Shown here: positions 24,453 through 34,309 of the stretch, in pieces
Layout of the letters: every line of letters begins with the position of its first letter
How positions within the stretch are numbered: position 1 is the stretch's first letter
From: Lysinibacillus piscis
GTDB lineage: Bacteria; Bacillota; Bacilli; Bacillales_A; Planococcaceae
Direction: 5' to 3'
Length of the DNA: 64,000 nt
Assembly: GCF_026012395.1 (NCBI RefSeq)
Contig: NZ_BRZA01000002.1
Location: 1 to 64,000 of the forward strand
The notes under the pieces: model-generated
Seen by the model: only the letters and a program-made list of their open reading frames with translations
Told to the model about the DNA's origin: nothing
Database searches by the model: none
Program-made: the position numbers and the translations under genes

Positions 24453-25394
24453 ATGTCATTAAAACATGTGATGGAGCTATACGAAATAATGGACAGTATT
24501 TATGTCGATGGAGAAGCGATAAAAGGCTATTTACAGGCGATTAATCCAAATGTAGATGTGACAGTAAAGACCATTGAAGGAAAAAATGGCTCGACTGATT
24601 TCGTGAAGGTCGTTCTACCTGGCAAGAATGGTAAATCCTCTGGTGGAAGTGCACCTACATTAGGTATTATTGGCCGTTTAGGTGGTATTGGTGCACGACC
24701 TGAAATGGTGGGCTTTGTTTCGGATGGTGATGGTGCATTAGCATGTATGGCAAGTGCTGCTAAAGCGATGGATATGACTTTAAAGGGAGATCAATTAGAG
24801 GGCGATGTCATTTTCACAACGCATATTTGCCCAACAGCCCCAACATTACCACATGATCCAGTACCATTTATGGATTCGCCTGTCGATATTGGTGTGATGA
24901 ATGAGCATGAAATTGATCCAGCAATGGACGCCATTTTATCGATTGATACAACAAAGGGCAATCAAGTATGTAATCATAAGGGATTTGCGATTACACCAAC
25001 AGTTAAAGAGGGCTACATTTTAAAAATTAGTGATGATTTATTGCATATTTACAAGCAATCGGCAGGTATCGCACCTGTTATTTTGCCGATTACGATGCAA
25101 GATATTACACCATATGGCAATGGCTTATATCATATTAATAGTATTTTACAGCCAGCAGTAGCGACAACTAGTCCAGTTGTGGGAGTAGCGATTACGACAG
25201 AAGCAGCAGTAGCAGGCTGTGCAACAGGTGCTACGCATATGTTTGATGTTGAAGAAGCTGTTCGATTTGCACTAGAAGTGGCTAAAGCATATGGAGCAAA
25301 TAAATGTGCTTTCTATGATGAGCAACAATTCACATTAATGGAAAGTTTATATGGTAGTATGAAGCATTTGCAAACAAAAGGAATGGAGGTATAA
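24453..25394 (+). CDS. DUF1177 family protein
   Basis: A 313-residue DUF1177 protein, a family without assigned function. Conserved segments include GRLGGIGARPEMVGFVSDGD (near 76-95), FTTHICPTAPTLPHDPVPFM and NEHEIDPAMDAILSIDTTKG. The abundance of conserved His, Asp, Glu and Cys suggests a metal or catalytic site, but I cannot assign ligands. It lies between the transporter and the M20 peptidase (4-base gap to the latter), so it very likely acts on the imported compound. Confidence 0.85.
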   Translation: MSLKHVMELYEIMDSIYVDGEAIKGYLQAINPNVDVTVKTIEGKNGSTDFVKVVLPGKNGKSSGGSAPTLGIIGRLGGIGARPEMVGFVSDGDGALACMASAAKAMDMTLKGDQLEGDVIFTTHICPTAPTLPHDPVPFMDSPVDIGVMNEHEIDPAMDAILSIDTTKGNQVCNHKGFAITPTVKEGYILKISDDLLHIYKQSAGIAPVILPITMQDITPYGNGLYHINSILQPAVATTSPVVGVAITTEAAVAGCATGATHMFDVEEAVRFALEVAKAYGANKCAFYDEQQFTLMESLYGSMKHLQTKGMEV

Positions 25395-25398
25395 ATCC

Positions 25399-26667
25399 AT
25401 GCATAATTTACAGGAGCTAAAGCTTCAATTAATCGATGAAGTAGAAAAACATCAAGATGAGCTCATTGATTTTTGTTCAAAGCTCATTCAAATTCCAAGT
25501 GTCAATCCACCAGGAGATACGACAGAGATTACAGCTTTTATTGAAAATTATTTAAATGAGGTCCATATTCCTTATGAAAAATATGAATCTGCTGATAAAA
25601 TGTTTAATTTAGTAGCGTCAATTGGCAATGATGATGGTAAAGAGCTCATTTATTGTGGACATACAGATGTTGTACCTGTTGGTGATTTATCCAAATGGGA
25701 TTTCGATCCATTTTCAGGTGAGGTAAAAGATGGCTGGATGCTTGGACGTGGTGCAAGTGATATGAAAGCAGGGCTAGCGGGTATTATTTTTGCAACGAAA
25801 ATGCTGAAAAAATTAAATATTGAGCTACCAGGAAAATTGACATTAGCCATTGTACCAGATGAAGAAACGGGTGGTGAATTCGGTGTCCCTTGGCTGTTAG
25901 AGCGTGGTTTAGTCAAAGGGGATGGCTGTTTGATTGCTGAGCCTTCATCACCTTTAAATCCGACGATTGGACAAAAGGGCTCCTATTGGTTTGAATTAGA
26001 AGTGCGTGGAGAGCCAGGGCATGGAAGTTTATCACCACTAGCTGGTCATAATGCCATTGTCGATGCCATTCGTGCCATTGAAGAAATTCGTACATTGTGG
26101 GATTTATCGATTCAAATTCCAGAAGAAGTGCAGCCATTAATCGAAGTATCTAAAAAATATATGCGTGAAGTTGAAAAAGATCGCTTGAAATATCAAGAAG
26201 TATTAGAGAAAATTACTGTAAATATTGGTACAATTGAAGGGGGAACAAAGTCGAACGTTATTCCTGATTATTGTAAAGTGCAAGTGGATTGTCGTTTACC
26301 ATTTGGTATTACACAGGAAGAGGTCACAGCTATTTTGGCACAAAAATTGGATGCACTCAACATTGATTATTCCATTAAACGTTTTGGCTTTAAAAGTGTG
26401 GCAAACTATACATCTGCACAGGACCCTGTATGTCAAGCAATTGTCGATAATATCTCGTTTGTGACAGAGCGAGAAGCTTATGGTGTGATGCAGTGGGCGA
26501 GCAGTGATGCACGACATTTTAGACAATATGATATCCCCGTTTTACAATATGGTCCAGCCTATTTGCCAAGTATTCATGGCTACAACGAAAAAGTATTAGT
26601 TGAGGATATTGTTCGCTGTGCAAAGGTATATATTGCGGCTGCCATTGATTTCTTATATCAAAAGTAA
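25399..26667 (+). CDS. M20 family metallopeptidase (ArgE/DapE-like deacylase)
   Basis: A 422-residue co-catalytic zinc hydrolase of the ArgE/DapE/carboxypeptidase G2 group. The ligands and acid/base residues are visible: H88 and D90 in GHTDVVPVG, D121 in GASDMKAG, EE in DEETGGEFG (155-156), then AEPS and GPAYLPSIHGYNE. A dimerisation domain interrupts the catalytic domain after about 190. It would cleave an N-acyl or peptide bond. It follows DUF1177 in the same operon. Confidence 0.9.
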   Translation: MHNLQELKLQLIDEVEKHQDELIDFCSKLIQIPSVNPPGDTTEITAFIENYLNEVHIPYEKYESADKMFNLVASIGNDDGKELIYCGHTDVVPVGDLSKWDFDPFSGEVKDGWMLGRGASDMKAGLAGIIFATKMLKKLNIELPGKLTLAIVPDEETGGEFGVPWLLERGLVKGDGCLIAEPSSPLNPTIGQKGSYWFELEVRGEPGHGSLSPLAGHNAIVDAIRAIEEIRTLWDLSIQIPEEVQPLIEVSKKYMREVEKDRLKYQEVLEKITVNIGTIEGGTKSNVIPDYCKVQVDCRLPFGITQEEVTAILAQKLDALNIDYSIKRFGFKSVANYTSAQDPVCQAIVDNISFVTEREAYGVMQWASSDARHFRQYDIPVLQYGPAYLPSIHGYNEKVLVEDIVRCAKVYIAAAIDFLYQK

Positions 26668-26693
26668 GGGAGAGCTCTCTCTCTTGCTTTTGT
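26658..26693 (+). terminator. terminator after the M20 peptidase
   Basis: An imperfect palindrome (CAAAAG...GAGAGCTCTC...CTTTTG) that includes the stop codon and ends in CTTTTG. Confidence 0.55.
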
Positions 26694-26748
26694 AGATGTG
26701 TATAGAGGTGACTACACAATATAAATAGATTAAAAGGATGCGAGAGAG

Positions 26749-27510
26749 ATGCTAAAAACCTTAAATTTATCCATTGCTGTTTTAAGAATGTTTACGAAAG
26801 AAAAGCCAACATGGGGTGGACGTGAACTAGCTATGGCAATGAATCTAAATCATACAAATTTGTATCGAATTTTAGAAACATTTGAAATGAATGGCTTTAT
26901 TACGAAAGACCCTGTGACAAAAAAATATTCACTTGGTATTGCTTTGTGGGAAATGGGTATGAACATGTATGATTCATTGAATATTGATCAACTATGTATA
27001 CCAATTCTTGAAAAATTACAGGAAGCGACAGGAGAAACAGCGATTTTTACAGTGTTGAATGGCTTGGAAGCACTGACATTGTTAAAAGTTGAGCCGTTAA
27101 ATAAAGTGAAATTTTCTGTTTCAAGAGGAAGTCGAACACCACTTTATGTAGGAGCTTCTTATCGCTCAATGCTAGCCTTTTTAAGTGAAGCGCAAATTGC
27201 AGAAGTAATTGATAGACCATTAACAGCTTACACAAATAATACAATGACAGATGCACAAGCCATTCGAGCTGAATTACAAAAAATCCGAGCATGTGGGTAT
27301 GCAGTGAGCCAAAGTGAATATACAAATGATGTGATGGCACTAGCAATGCCTATTTTCAATGGTGACAATCAAGTAGTTGCCTCTGTAACAGTATCAGGCC
27401 CTATTTATCGCTTTACAGAACAGCGCATTGATGAAGTGTTAGAGCCATTAGCACAAGCAAAGCGAGAAATTGAAGGAATCATTTACCGTTATCATTTGAA
27501 TTTTAATTAA
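26749..27510 (+). CDS. IclR family transcriptional regulator
   Basis: A 253-residue IclR protein: an N-terminal winged helix (residues 1-65, with GGRELAMAMNLNHTNLYRIL as the recognition segment) and a C-terminal effector domain with the family's EATGETAIFTVLNG and SRTPLYVGASYRSMLAFLS blocks. The most likely controller of this locus. The palindromic 16-bp repeats in the divergent promoter are candidate binding sites, and a partial copy lies in front of its own gene. Confidence 0.92.
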   Translation: MLKTLNLSIAVLRMFTKEKPTWGGRELAMAMNLNHTNLYRILETFEMNGFITKDPVTKKYSLGIALWEMGMNMYDSLNIDQLCIPILEKLQEATGETAIFTVLNGLEALTLLKVEPLNKVKFSVSRGSRTPLYVGASYRSMLAFLSEAQIAEVIDRPLTAYTNNTMTDAQAIRAELQKIRACGYAVSQSEYTNDVMALAMPIFNGDNQVVASVTVSGPIYRFTEQRIDEVLEPLAQAKREIEGIIYRYHLNFN

Positions 27511-27522
27511 GGAGCTACGATT

Positions 27523-28446
27523 ATGCAGCATTTACATAACATTGCATTAACTGTTTTGAAAGGGAATTTACATGTTCAGCCATCAGAAACATTGCTCATT
27601 TTAACGGATATTCATAAGCAAGAGGTTGCCAACGTATTTTACGAGGCAGGATTGGCAATAACAGATCATACATTACTGGTCGTTATGCCTTTGTTGCAAA
27701 AATCAGGACAGGAGCCAATTCCAGCGATTGCTTCACTGATGGCAAATGTCGATGTGACACTATGTATTACTTCGCATTCATTAACACATACGGTCGCTCG
27801 TAAAAAGGCATGTGAACAAGGTGGACGAGTGGCAACAATGCCAGGAGTGACTTTTTCGATGCTAGAGCAAGGTGCATTGCATGGGGATACAAAGGAAATT
27901 GAGGCACTTGTGGAAGACTATGTTCAATTACTTGATTCAGCAAAAGATGTACGCATTGTGAAGGATGGCTATGAGTTAACCTTCAATTTGGAAAATCGCT
28001 CAGGCATTCATTCGACAGGCATTGTGCGCAATGCAGGTGATTATGGTAATATTCCTTCTGGGGAAGCTTATATTGCACCGATTGAATCTTCTGCTAATGG
28101 AGATATTTTAGTGGATGGTTCGATTGCTAATATTGGTGTATTGGCAGAACCACTATTATTAAAAATTCGCAACGGTCGACTAGAGGAAGCAATCGGTCCA
28201 GATGGAGAAAAGCTGCTTACTTTATTAGGTGAAGGAAATGGACGTGTGATTGCGGAATTCGGTATTGGTGCTAATAAAAGTGCTATTTTATGTGGAAATG
28301 TGTTAGAGGACGAAAAAGTATATGGTACGATTCATATTGCATTTGGTAGCAATGCTTCATTTGGTGGAGCCAATGAGGCAGATGTGCATATTGATTGTGT
28401 TGTGAAAAGCCCAACAGTTTATTTTGATGGGCAACAAATTATATAA
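27523..28446 (+). CDS. M29-type aminopeptidase (leucyl aminopeptidase/AmpS-like)
   Basis: A 307-residue protein, shorter than typical AmpS/PepS enzymes (about 410), but the M29 metal ligands are all present in the C-terminal part: E245 in AEFGIG, E264 in EDEKVYG, H271 in GTIHIAFG, H289 and D291 in DVHID. It should remove N-terminal residues from short peptides or act on a related amide. It starts 12 bases after the IclR gene and closes the operon. Confidence 0.82.
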   Translation: MQHLHNIALTVLKGNLHVQPSETLLILTDIHKQEVANVFYEAGLAITDHTLLVVMPLLQKSGQEPIPAIASLMANVDVTLCITSHSLTHTVARKKACEQGGRVATMPGVTFSMLEQGALHGDTKEIEALVEDYVQLLDSAKDVRIVKDGYELTFNLENRSGIHSTGIVRNAGDYGNIPSGEAYIAPIESSANGDILVDGSIANIGVLAEPLLLKIRNGRLEEAIGPDGEKLLTLLGEGNGRVIAEFGIGANKSAILCGNVLEDEKVYGTIHIAFGSNASFGGANEADVHIDCVVKSPTVYFDGQQII

Positions 28447-28458
28447 TAGATGTAAGAG

Positions 28459-28485
28459 CGTGACTTCAAGCGACATGAAGTCACG
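28459..28485 (+). terminator. terminator of the DUF1177/IclR/M29 unit
   Basis: CGTGACTTCA pairs perfectly with TGAAGTCACG, followed by TTTGTT. Confidence 0.8.
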
Positions 28486-28512
28486 TTTGTTAGTTTAAAG
28501 GGGTTGAATAAA

Positions 28513-28977
28513 ATGTTGTCATTTACTGATTTACATGGCTTACAAGTCGATTTAAGTTTTACAAAAGGTGAATTTGCTATTGAGCCAAAGCATGTACTTG
28601 TATTTTTAAAGCATGAAAATAAGTGGCTTTGTACCATTCATAAGCAGCGTGGTGTGGAAGTGCCAGGTGGTAAGGTGGAAGCTGGCGAAACATTAGAGCA
28701 AGCCGCCATACGTGAAGTGTTCGAGGAAACAGGTGTCCATGCAAAAAATCTAACATGGTTCGCGGAATATGCTGTGCATGATAAGGTTGTATTTGCAAAG
28801 ACTGTATTTACAGCACAATTTGCAGGACAGGAAGAGATTGCATTTGATTTAGAGACAGCTGGTATGGTATGGCTAACTGATGAAGAATTTGTAAATCATC
28901 CACAATTAAGCTTTCATATGCAGGATGAAGGGATGCACAAAATGTTGGAGGTATTACAGCAACATGAGAAATGGTGA
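28513..28977 (+). CDS. ytkD: Nudix hydrolase, YtkD-type nucleoside triphosphatase
   Basis: A 154-residue Nudix enzyme resembling B. subtilis YtkD, an 8-oxo-dGTP pyrophosphatase that cleanses the nucleotide pool. The Nudix box is visible: GKVEAGETLEQAAIREVFEE plus TG near 58-80. The ATG at 28513 is nine bases after AAAGGGG; the TTG at 28504 directly abuts that site and is rejected. It overlaps the next gene by 14 bases. Confidence 0.88.
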   Translation: MLSFTDLHGLQVDLSFTKGEFAIEPKHVLVFLKHENKWLCTIHKQRGVEVPGGKVEAGETLEQAAIREVFEETGVHAKNLTWFAEYAVHDKVVFAKTVFTAQFAGQEEIAFDLETAGMVWLTDEEFVNHPQLSFHMQDEGMHKMLEVLQQHEKW

Positions 28978-29752
28978 AATTGTCGCAACACGTCCATACC
29001 CTTCACCAAATGCCAAGGTACGGTTAACAGAAGTGACTTACTATTCGCAGGGACTACGTGTAAAAGGCTTATTAGCAGAGCCGAAAGAAGCAGGCAACTA
29101 TGATGGCTTTTTGTATTTGCGTGGCGGTATGCAAAATATTGGGATGGTAAGACCTTCACGTATTGCCCAATTTGCGATGCAAGGATTTGTTGTCTTTGCA
29201 CCCTATTATCGCGGTAATCGGGGGGGCGAGGGACGAGATGAATTTGCAGGGCAGGACCGTTATGATGCGGTATATGCAGTAGATGTGTTAAAGCACTACT
29301 GTAGTAACGCCATTCATGTTTTTGGCTTTTCACGTGGTGGGTTGATGGCACTTTGGACAGCGATTTTACGCAGTGATATTACGTCTGTTGTGGTATGGGC
29401 TGGTGTATCTGATGCTACAGCCACCTATTGGGAACGAATTGATATGCGTCGTATGTTAAAGCGGGTAGTTGGTGGCAGCCCGAATCGTGTACCAGAAGCC
29501 TACCATAAAAGAACGCCATTGTTTGATATCACAGCCATTGAAGCACCTGTGCTGATTATTCACGGCACACAGGATGAAAATGTGGATATGGGACATGCAA
29601 GACAGCTTGAACAGCATTTACAGAAGACCTATAAAGTATATGAAACATGGTATTATGAGCGATTGACACACTTTTTCCCAACAATGATTAATTTACAAGT
29701 AGTCCATAAATTATGTCGATGGATGAAGGCGCAAAAAAGAGGAGGCCATTAA
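28964..29752 (+). CDS. alpha/beta hydrolase, prolyl oligopeptidase-like (YtmA-like)
   Basis: A 262-residue serine hydrolase of the S9/dienelactone type: nucleophile in GFSRGG, acid in IIHGTQDENV and His in RLTHFFP. In B. subtilis, ytmA occupies the same position between ytkD and pckA, which supports orthology. The ATG at 28964 (GGAGG upstream) is preferred to a longer frame starting at 28925. Substrate unknown. Confidence 0.8.
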   Translation: MRNGEIVATRPYPSPNAKVRLTEVTYYSQGLRVKGLLAEPKEAGNYDGFLYLRGGMQNIGMVRPSRIAQFAMQGFVVFAPYYRGNRGGEGRDEFAGQDRYDAVYAVDVLKHYCSNAIHVFGFSRGGLMALWTAILRSDITSVVVWAGVSDATATYWERIDMRRMLKRVVGGSPNRVPEAYHKRTPLFDITAIEAPVLIIHGTQDENVDMGHARQLEQHLQKTYKVYETWYYERLTHFFPTMINLQVVHKLCRWMKAQKRGGH

Positions 29753-29765
29753 GGGCACTCCTCTG
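29738..29765. terminator. hairpin between the YtmA-like gene and pckA
   Basis: AGAGGAG pairs with CTCCTCT, with the plus-strand stop codon in the loop and TGTTTG after it. It may serve both convergent genes. Confidence 0.6.
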
Positions 29766-29775
29766 TTTGATTGTC

Positions 29776-31362
29776 TTATTGTAATGGACCGCCAAGCTTC
29801 GTAATAGCTTCTGAAACATCAGCGAATTTTTGGAAATTGTTATTGAACAAACGAGCAAGCTCTTGTGCTTTTACATCGTATGCTTCTTTGTCAGCCCAAG
29901 CATCACGAGGGTTTAACACTTCTGATGGCACACCTTCAATTACTGTAGGGATATGTAAACCGAATACAGCATCTTGAGTCGTCTCTACATTGTTTAATTT
30001 ACCTTCAATTGCAGCGTGAATCATTGCACGTGTGTAGGCAAGTTTCATACGAGAACCTACGCCATACTCTCCACCAGTCCAGCCTGTGTTCACTAAAAAT
30101 ACTTGTGAACCATGCTCGTCAATTTTTTGACCTAATTGCTCAGCATAGACAGTTGCTGGCAATGGTAAGAACGGAGAACCAAAGCATGTTGAAAATACTG
30201 GTTCTGGCTCTGTGACACCACGCTCTGTACCTGCAAGTTTAGATGTGAATCCACTTAGGAAGTGGTACATTGCTTGTTCTTTTGTTAGCTTGCTGATTGG
30301 AGGTAATACACCAAAAGCATCGGCTGTTAAAAAGATGATTGTTTTTGGATGACCTGCAATGGATGGGTCAACAATATTATCGATAAATTGAATTGGATAA
30401 GCAACACGTGTATTTTCAGTTAATGAACCATCATCATAGTCACAAATACGTGTTTCAGCGTCCACAACTACATTTTCTAATACAGAGCCAAAACGAATGG
30501 CATTATAAATTTCAGGCTCTTTTTCAGCAGAAAGATTGATTGTTTTTGCATAACAGCCGCCCTCAATGTTGAATACACCGTTATCAGACCAGCCATGCTC
30601 ATCATCACCGATTAATTTACGATCAGCATCAGCAGATAAAGTCGTTTTACCAGTGCCTGATAAACCGAAGAATAGTGCTACATCACCTGCTTCACCTACA
30701 TTAGCAGAACAGTGCATTGGGAAAATACCTTGCTGTGGTAGTAAATAGTTCATAATACCAAAAACCGATTTCTTAATTTCACCAGCATATTCTGTACCAC
30801 CGATTAAAATAATCTTTTTCTCTAATGATACAATGATGAATGTTTCAGAAGCGGTGCCATCAACGGCAGGGTCTGCTTTAAAGTTAGGTGCTGAAATAAT
30901 AGTGAAATCAGCCACATGTGTTGTTAACTCTTCTTGTGTTGGACGGATAAATAATTGATGGGCGAAAAGATTGTGCCAAGCGTATTCATTGATGACTTGG
31001 ATGCTTAATTGTGAGTCTTTATCAGCACCTGCAAAGCCATTGAATACAAATAATTCGTCACGCTCTTTTAAATATTTCACAACTTTTACATATAAGTTAT
31101 TAAATATTTCAGATGAAATTGGTTGGTTTATTTTACCCCAGTCAATTTGATCTTTAGTGCTTGCTTCTTCTACCATATATTTATCTTTAGGAGAACGACC
31201 TGTGTATTTTCCAGTTTCAGCACGCAGCGCACCATCCACTGTTAACATTGCTTCTCCACGAGATGTAGCTTTTTCAATTAATTGTGGTACGGAAAGTTGA
31301 ACATGAATATTCCCTCCGCTTAATAATTCCTTCAGTTCATTTGTAATTTCTACTGAATTCAT
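29776..31362 (-). CDS. pckA: phosphoenolpyruvate carboxykinase (ATP)
   Basis: A 528-residue gluconeogenic enzyme converting oxaloacetate and ATP to phosphoenolpyruvate. The kinase-1a P-loop [11 protein letters not shown] is at about 233-243, the substrate-binding GRSPKDKY at 55-62, and the Mn/ATP-binding LIGDDEHGW follows. Length is standard. The start follows AAAGGATGG. It is divergent from metK, as in B. subtilis. Its -10 region carries a sequence fitting the CcpN operator, so glucose repression is likely. Confidence 0.97.
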   Translation of the reverse strand: MNSVEITNELKELLSGGNIHVQLSVPQLIEKATSRGEAMLTVDGALRAETGKYTGRSPKDKYMVEEASTKDQIDWGKINQPISSEIFNNLYVKVVKYLKERDELFVFNGFAGADKDSQLSIQVINEYAWHNLFAHQLFIRPTQEELTTHVADFTIISAPNFKADPAVDGTASETFIIVSLEKKIILIGGTEYAGEIKKSVFGIMNYLLPQQGIFPMHCSANVGEAGDVALFFGLSGTGKTTLSADADRKLIGDDEHGWSDNGVFNIEGGCYAKTINLSAEKEPEIYNAIRFGSVLENVVVDAETRICDYDDGSLTENTRVAYPIQFIDNIVDPSIAGHPKTIIFLTADAFGVLPPISKLTKEQAMYHFLSGFTSKLAGTERGVTEPEPVFSTCFGSPFLPLPATVYAEQLGQKIDEHGSQVFLVNTGWTGGEYGVGSRMKLAYTRAMIHAAIEGKLNNVETTQDAVFGLHIPTVIEGVPSEVLNPRDAWADKEAYDVKAQELARLFNNNFQKFADVSEAITKLGGPLQ

Positions 31363-31431
31363 CGATTAATACCATCCTTTTTTATAATATTCCCTACAAT
31401 ATGCAAGGGATTGTTTCCTAAATTTAAAAAT

Positions 31432-31459
31432 AGTATAACACAATTACCTAAATAGTCTA
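31432..31459 (-). promoter_or_regulatory. pckA promoter with overlapping CcpN-like operator
   Basis: Minus-strand boxes TAGACT (-35) and TATACT (-10) are 16 bases apart. At 31432-31442 the minus strand reads TGTGTTATACT, an exact match to TRTGHYATAYW, the CcpN consensus as I recall it from B. subtilis gapB and pckA. A one-mismatch copy lies at 31563-31573. Confidence 0.65.
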
Positions 31460-31622
31460 TACTAATTAAAAATTTATTTTAAAACTTCCATGAACAAAAT
31501 GAGAAATTCAATATCTAAATAGGTGCTTGTTAATAGAGTGTATAAAGTATTTACATCAATAATGAATGACATAGGAAATACAAAAAATCAAATAAACGAG
31601 CATAAATTATTGTAATCAACAT

Positions 31623-31636
31623 TGAATGCGTTTACA
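31623..31636. promoter_or_regulatory. cre-like sequence
   Basis: TGAATGCGTTTACA fits the catabolite-responsive element TGWAANCGNTNWCA at all but one position. It is far from both starts (about 260 bases from pckA), so a role is uncertain. Confidence 0.3.
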
Positions 31637-31956
31637 GAAGTCTGAGAACAAAGATTATCTTACCACAATTAAGGATGATTTTGTTTGAATTACAATAATA
31701 ATTTACATATATTTTAATTCGACAATATAAATAGTTGTTTGTTGTTTTAGTTGCTACAATTATTTGTACGAGTAGCGATGGATTGCGAGTATACTTGATA
31801 TTTCGCTTTCATGTAAAAAAGCATTTGTCGCTACAATAGTATTTATTACATGTGGAAAGGTTTATATTTTAGAATAAAAATAAATTCAGTATTATTTGAA
31901 TATTATGTGTTTGTTGTTAGTAGTTTTGTGTTACGAATAATGCTGCGAATAAATAA

Positions 31957-31985
31957 TTGACAATGTTCGACCTTTTCCGTAATAT
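31957..31985 (+). promoter_or_regulatory. metK promoter
   Basis: TTGACA (31957-31962), 17-base spacer, TAATAT (31980-31985). It starts transcription just before the SAM riboswitch. Confidence 0.7.
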
Positions 31986-32002
31986 AATTTATTGAACGGA
32001 TA

Positions 32003-32183
32003 CTCTTATCCCGAGCTGGTGGAGGGTCAGGCCCTATGAAACCCGGCAACCTGCATGAACATTCACGACATGCGTTGGTGCCAACCTGATGCAAGGGAAC
32101 AGCCCTTGAACGATAAGAGTGAAAGGTTACACAGTCATTATTCCTTTCCTCATGTATAGTAAACGTGGGAAAAGGATTTTTTT
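32003..32183 (+). promoter_or_regulatory. SAM-I riboswitch (S-box) with terminator
   Basis: The aptamer runs from ACTCTTATC (32003) to GATAAGAGT (32120), which close P1. The core elements GGTGGAGGG, CCCTATGAAACCCGGCAACC and GGTGCCAA are present, as is the kink-turn region. The expression platform carries a GAAAGG anti-element and a terminator at 32141-32183 (TTCCTTT...AAAGGA, then seven T). Bound S-adenosylmethionine would terminate transcription before metK. Confidence 0.95.
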
Positions 32184-32344
32184 ATTGTCAAAAAATAGTG
32201 ATTAGTGATTTTTTCTAAATCCTCGTGTTAAAAGCAACAGTAACAACGGCTTGAAAGTTCAATCCTTAGGAGCGGACTTGACATGGGTAATGAGTACCGT
32301 ATTCAAAACTATATGATATGAGTTATTAATAGGAGGAAAACCAA

Positions 32345-33550
32345 ATGACAAACCGTAGACTGTTTACATCAGAAAGTGTGACAGAAGGACATCCAGACAA
32401 AATTTGTGACCAAATTTCAGATGCTATTTTAGATGCTATTTTAGCAGCGGATCCAAATGCACGTGTAGCGTGTGAAACAACTGTTACAACAGGATTAGTA
32501 TTAGTAGCTGGAGAAATTAGTACATCTACATATGTAGATATTAAAGGAATTGTGCGTGATACAGTAGCAGAAATTGGCTATACACGAGGGAAATATGGCT
32601 TCGATGCAGAAAATTTAGCCGTTCTTGTGGCAATTGGTGAACAATCACCTGATATTGCGCAAGGGGTTGACCAAGCATTAGAGGCACGTGAAGGTTCGAT
32701 GACAGATGCAGCGATTGAAGCAATTGGTGCAGGTGACCAAGGATTAATGTTTGGCTATGCATGTAATGAAACACCAGAGCTTATGCCATTGCCAATTAGC
32801 TTAGCACATAAATTAGCACGTCGTTTAACAGAGGTACGTAAAACAGGTACATTGCCATACTTACGTCCAGATGGTAAAACACAAGTAACAGTAGAATATG
32901 ATGAAAATAACGTACCAGTACGTGTAGATACAATTGTTATTTCGACACAACATGATGAAGAAGTAACATTGGAGCAAATTAAAACGGATTTAAAAGCATT
33001 AGTGATTGCGGAAGTTGTACCAAGTGAATTACTTGATGCAGATACAAAGTATTTCATTAATCCAACAGGACGTTTTGTTATCGGTGGACCAAAAGGAGAT
33101 GCTGGTTTAACAGGTCGTAAAATCATCGTAGATACATACGGTGGCTATGCACGTCATGGTGGTGGTGCATTCTCTGGTAAGGATGCAACCAAAGTTGACC
33201 GTTCAGCAGCTTATGCGGCCCGTTATGTAGCCAAAAATATTGTAGCAGCTGGTTTAGCAGAGCGTGCAGAAGTACAACTAGCTTATGCAATTGGTGTAGC
33301 ACAGCCAGTATCGATTGCTGTTGATACATTTGGTACAGGAAAAGTAAAAGAAAGCGACATCGTGAATTGGGTACGTGAGTTATTTGATTTACGTCCAGCA
33401 GGCATTATTAAAATGCTAGATTTACGTCGCCCTATTTACAAACAAACAGCAGCATACGGGCATTTTGGTCGTACAGACTTAAATGTACCGTGGGAGCAAA
33501 CAGATAAAGCAGAAGAATTAAAAGCGAAAGCAAGTTTAGCTGCACAATAA
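32345..33550 (+). CDS. metK: S-adenosylmethionine synthetase
   Basis: A 401-residue enzyme making SAM from methionine and ATP. Signatures [12 protein letters not shown] (near 118-129) and [19 protein letters not shown] (near 275-290) are intact, as is the start [22 protein letters not shown] precedes the start. A further 160 bases without clear features lie between the riboswitch terminator and the gene. Product-feedback control through the S-box is clear. Confidence 0.98.
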   Translation: MTNRRLFTSESVTEGHPDKICDQISDAILDAILAADPNARVACETTVTTGLVLVAGEISTSTYVDIKGIVRDTVAEIGYTRGKYGFDAENLAVLVAIGEQSPDIAQGVDQALEAREGSMTDAAIEAIGAGDQGLMFGYACNETPELMPLPISLAHKLARRLTEVRKTGTLPYLRPDGKTQVTVEYDENNVPVRVDTIVISTQHDEEVTLEQIKTDLKALVIAEVVPSELLDADTKYFINPTGRFVIGGPKGDAGLTGRKIIVDTYGGYARHGGGAFSGKDATKVDRSAAYAARYVAKNIVAAGLAERAEVQLAYAIGVAQPVSIAVDTFGTGKVKESDIVNWVRELFDLRPAGIIKMLDLRRPIYKQTAAYGHFGRTDLNVPWEQTDKAEELKAKASLAAQ

Positions 33551-33554
33551 GAAG

Positions 33555-33590
33555 AGAAGGGGACATGTGCGCCCCTTCTATTTTTTTTCA
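33555..33590. terminator. terminator of metK
   Basis: AGAAGGGG pairs with CCCCTTCT, followed by ATTTTTTTT. It overlaps the end of ytoA on the other strand. Confidence 0.85.
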
Positions 33591-34099
33591 GCCTGTAGAG
33601 ATTTATAATATTGCCCTTTTTCTACATATTCTCGTACGATACGTTCCATATCTTTTTTATCTTCTTTATTCAGCTCACGTACAACTGTAGCAGGACGACC
33701 TAATGCTAAACAATTGGGTGGAATTACTTTACCCGGAGGTACGAGACTACCAGCACCAATAAATGCACCTTCCCCGATTTCTGCGCCGTCTAATATGATA
33801 GACCCCATACCAATTAAAGCATTTTTGCGAATCGTACAGCTATGTAAAGTGACTTGATGACCAACCGTTACTTCATCTTCAATGATTAGTGGATATTTGG
33901 GGCTTTGATGTAAACAACAAAGATCTTGAATGCTGACACGTTCTCCAATAATTGTTGGAGAAACGTCACCTCGAATGACCGTATTAAACCAAATTGTTGT
34001 GTGAGCACCAATCGTCACATCACCTGTAATGGTGGCATAGTCAGCAATAAAAACAGATGGGTCGATATTGGGCTGTTTGTCTTTAAATGGATAAATCAT
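33578..34099 (-). CDS. ytoA: gamma-carbonic anhydrase-like hexapeptide-repeat protein
   Basis: A 173-residue left-handed beta-helix protein built from [LIV]-G-X4 hexapeptides, with the gamma-class zinc-type histidines in CCLHQS, TVGHQVTLH. It resembles B. subtilis YtoA and E. coli YrdA; carbonic anhydrase activity is not established for most of these. Located next to ytpA as in B. subtilis, but divergent from it here. Confidence 0.88.
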   Translation of the reverse strand: MIYPFKDKQPNIDPSVFIADYATITGDVTIGAHTTIWFNTVIRGDVSPTIIGERVSIQDLCCLHQSPKYPLIIEDEVTVGHQVTLHSCTIRKNALIGMGSIILDGAEIGEGAFIGAGSLVPPGKVIPPNCLALGRPATVVRELNKEDKKDMERIVREYVEKGQYYKSLQAEKK

Positions 34100-34309
34100 A
34101 TGAATCGCCTCTTTTCTTGAAATGATGTACTATATATCGTATCAAATGCGGTACTTTATGCAAATATAAACTGAAAGATTTGTTACATATTGCGATATAA
34201 TAATTAAGTAATTTGATTTTGATTTAGCAATATATTGTTGATAAAGATATAGCTTTTGGTGACCACTAGCAAGATGGTCAAGGTGTAGTGAATGAGGAGG
34301 ACTATGTGA

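Larger units (their letters stand above)
31363..32002. other. pckA-metK intergenic region, distal to the SAM riboswitch
   Basis: No gene supported in this AT-rich stretch. It contains the pckA promoter and CcpN-like site, a cre-like sequence, a long-range inverted repeat (GTAGCGA near 31771 with TCGCTAC near 31828) of uncertain meaning, and the metK promoter. Confidence 0.5.

Noticed and set aside
32184-32344. A second promoter or riboswitch between the SAM terminator and metK
   Set aside because: TTGACA near 32278 has no acceptable -10 at 16-18 bases, and I see no conserved aptamer.
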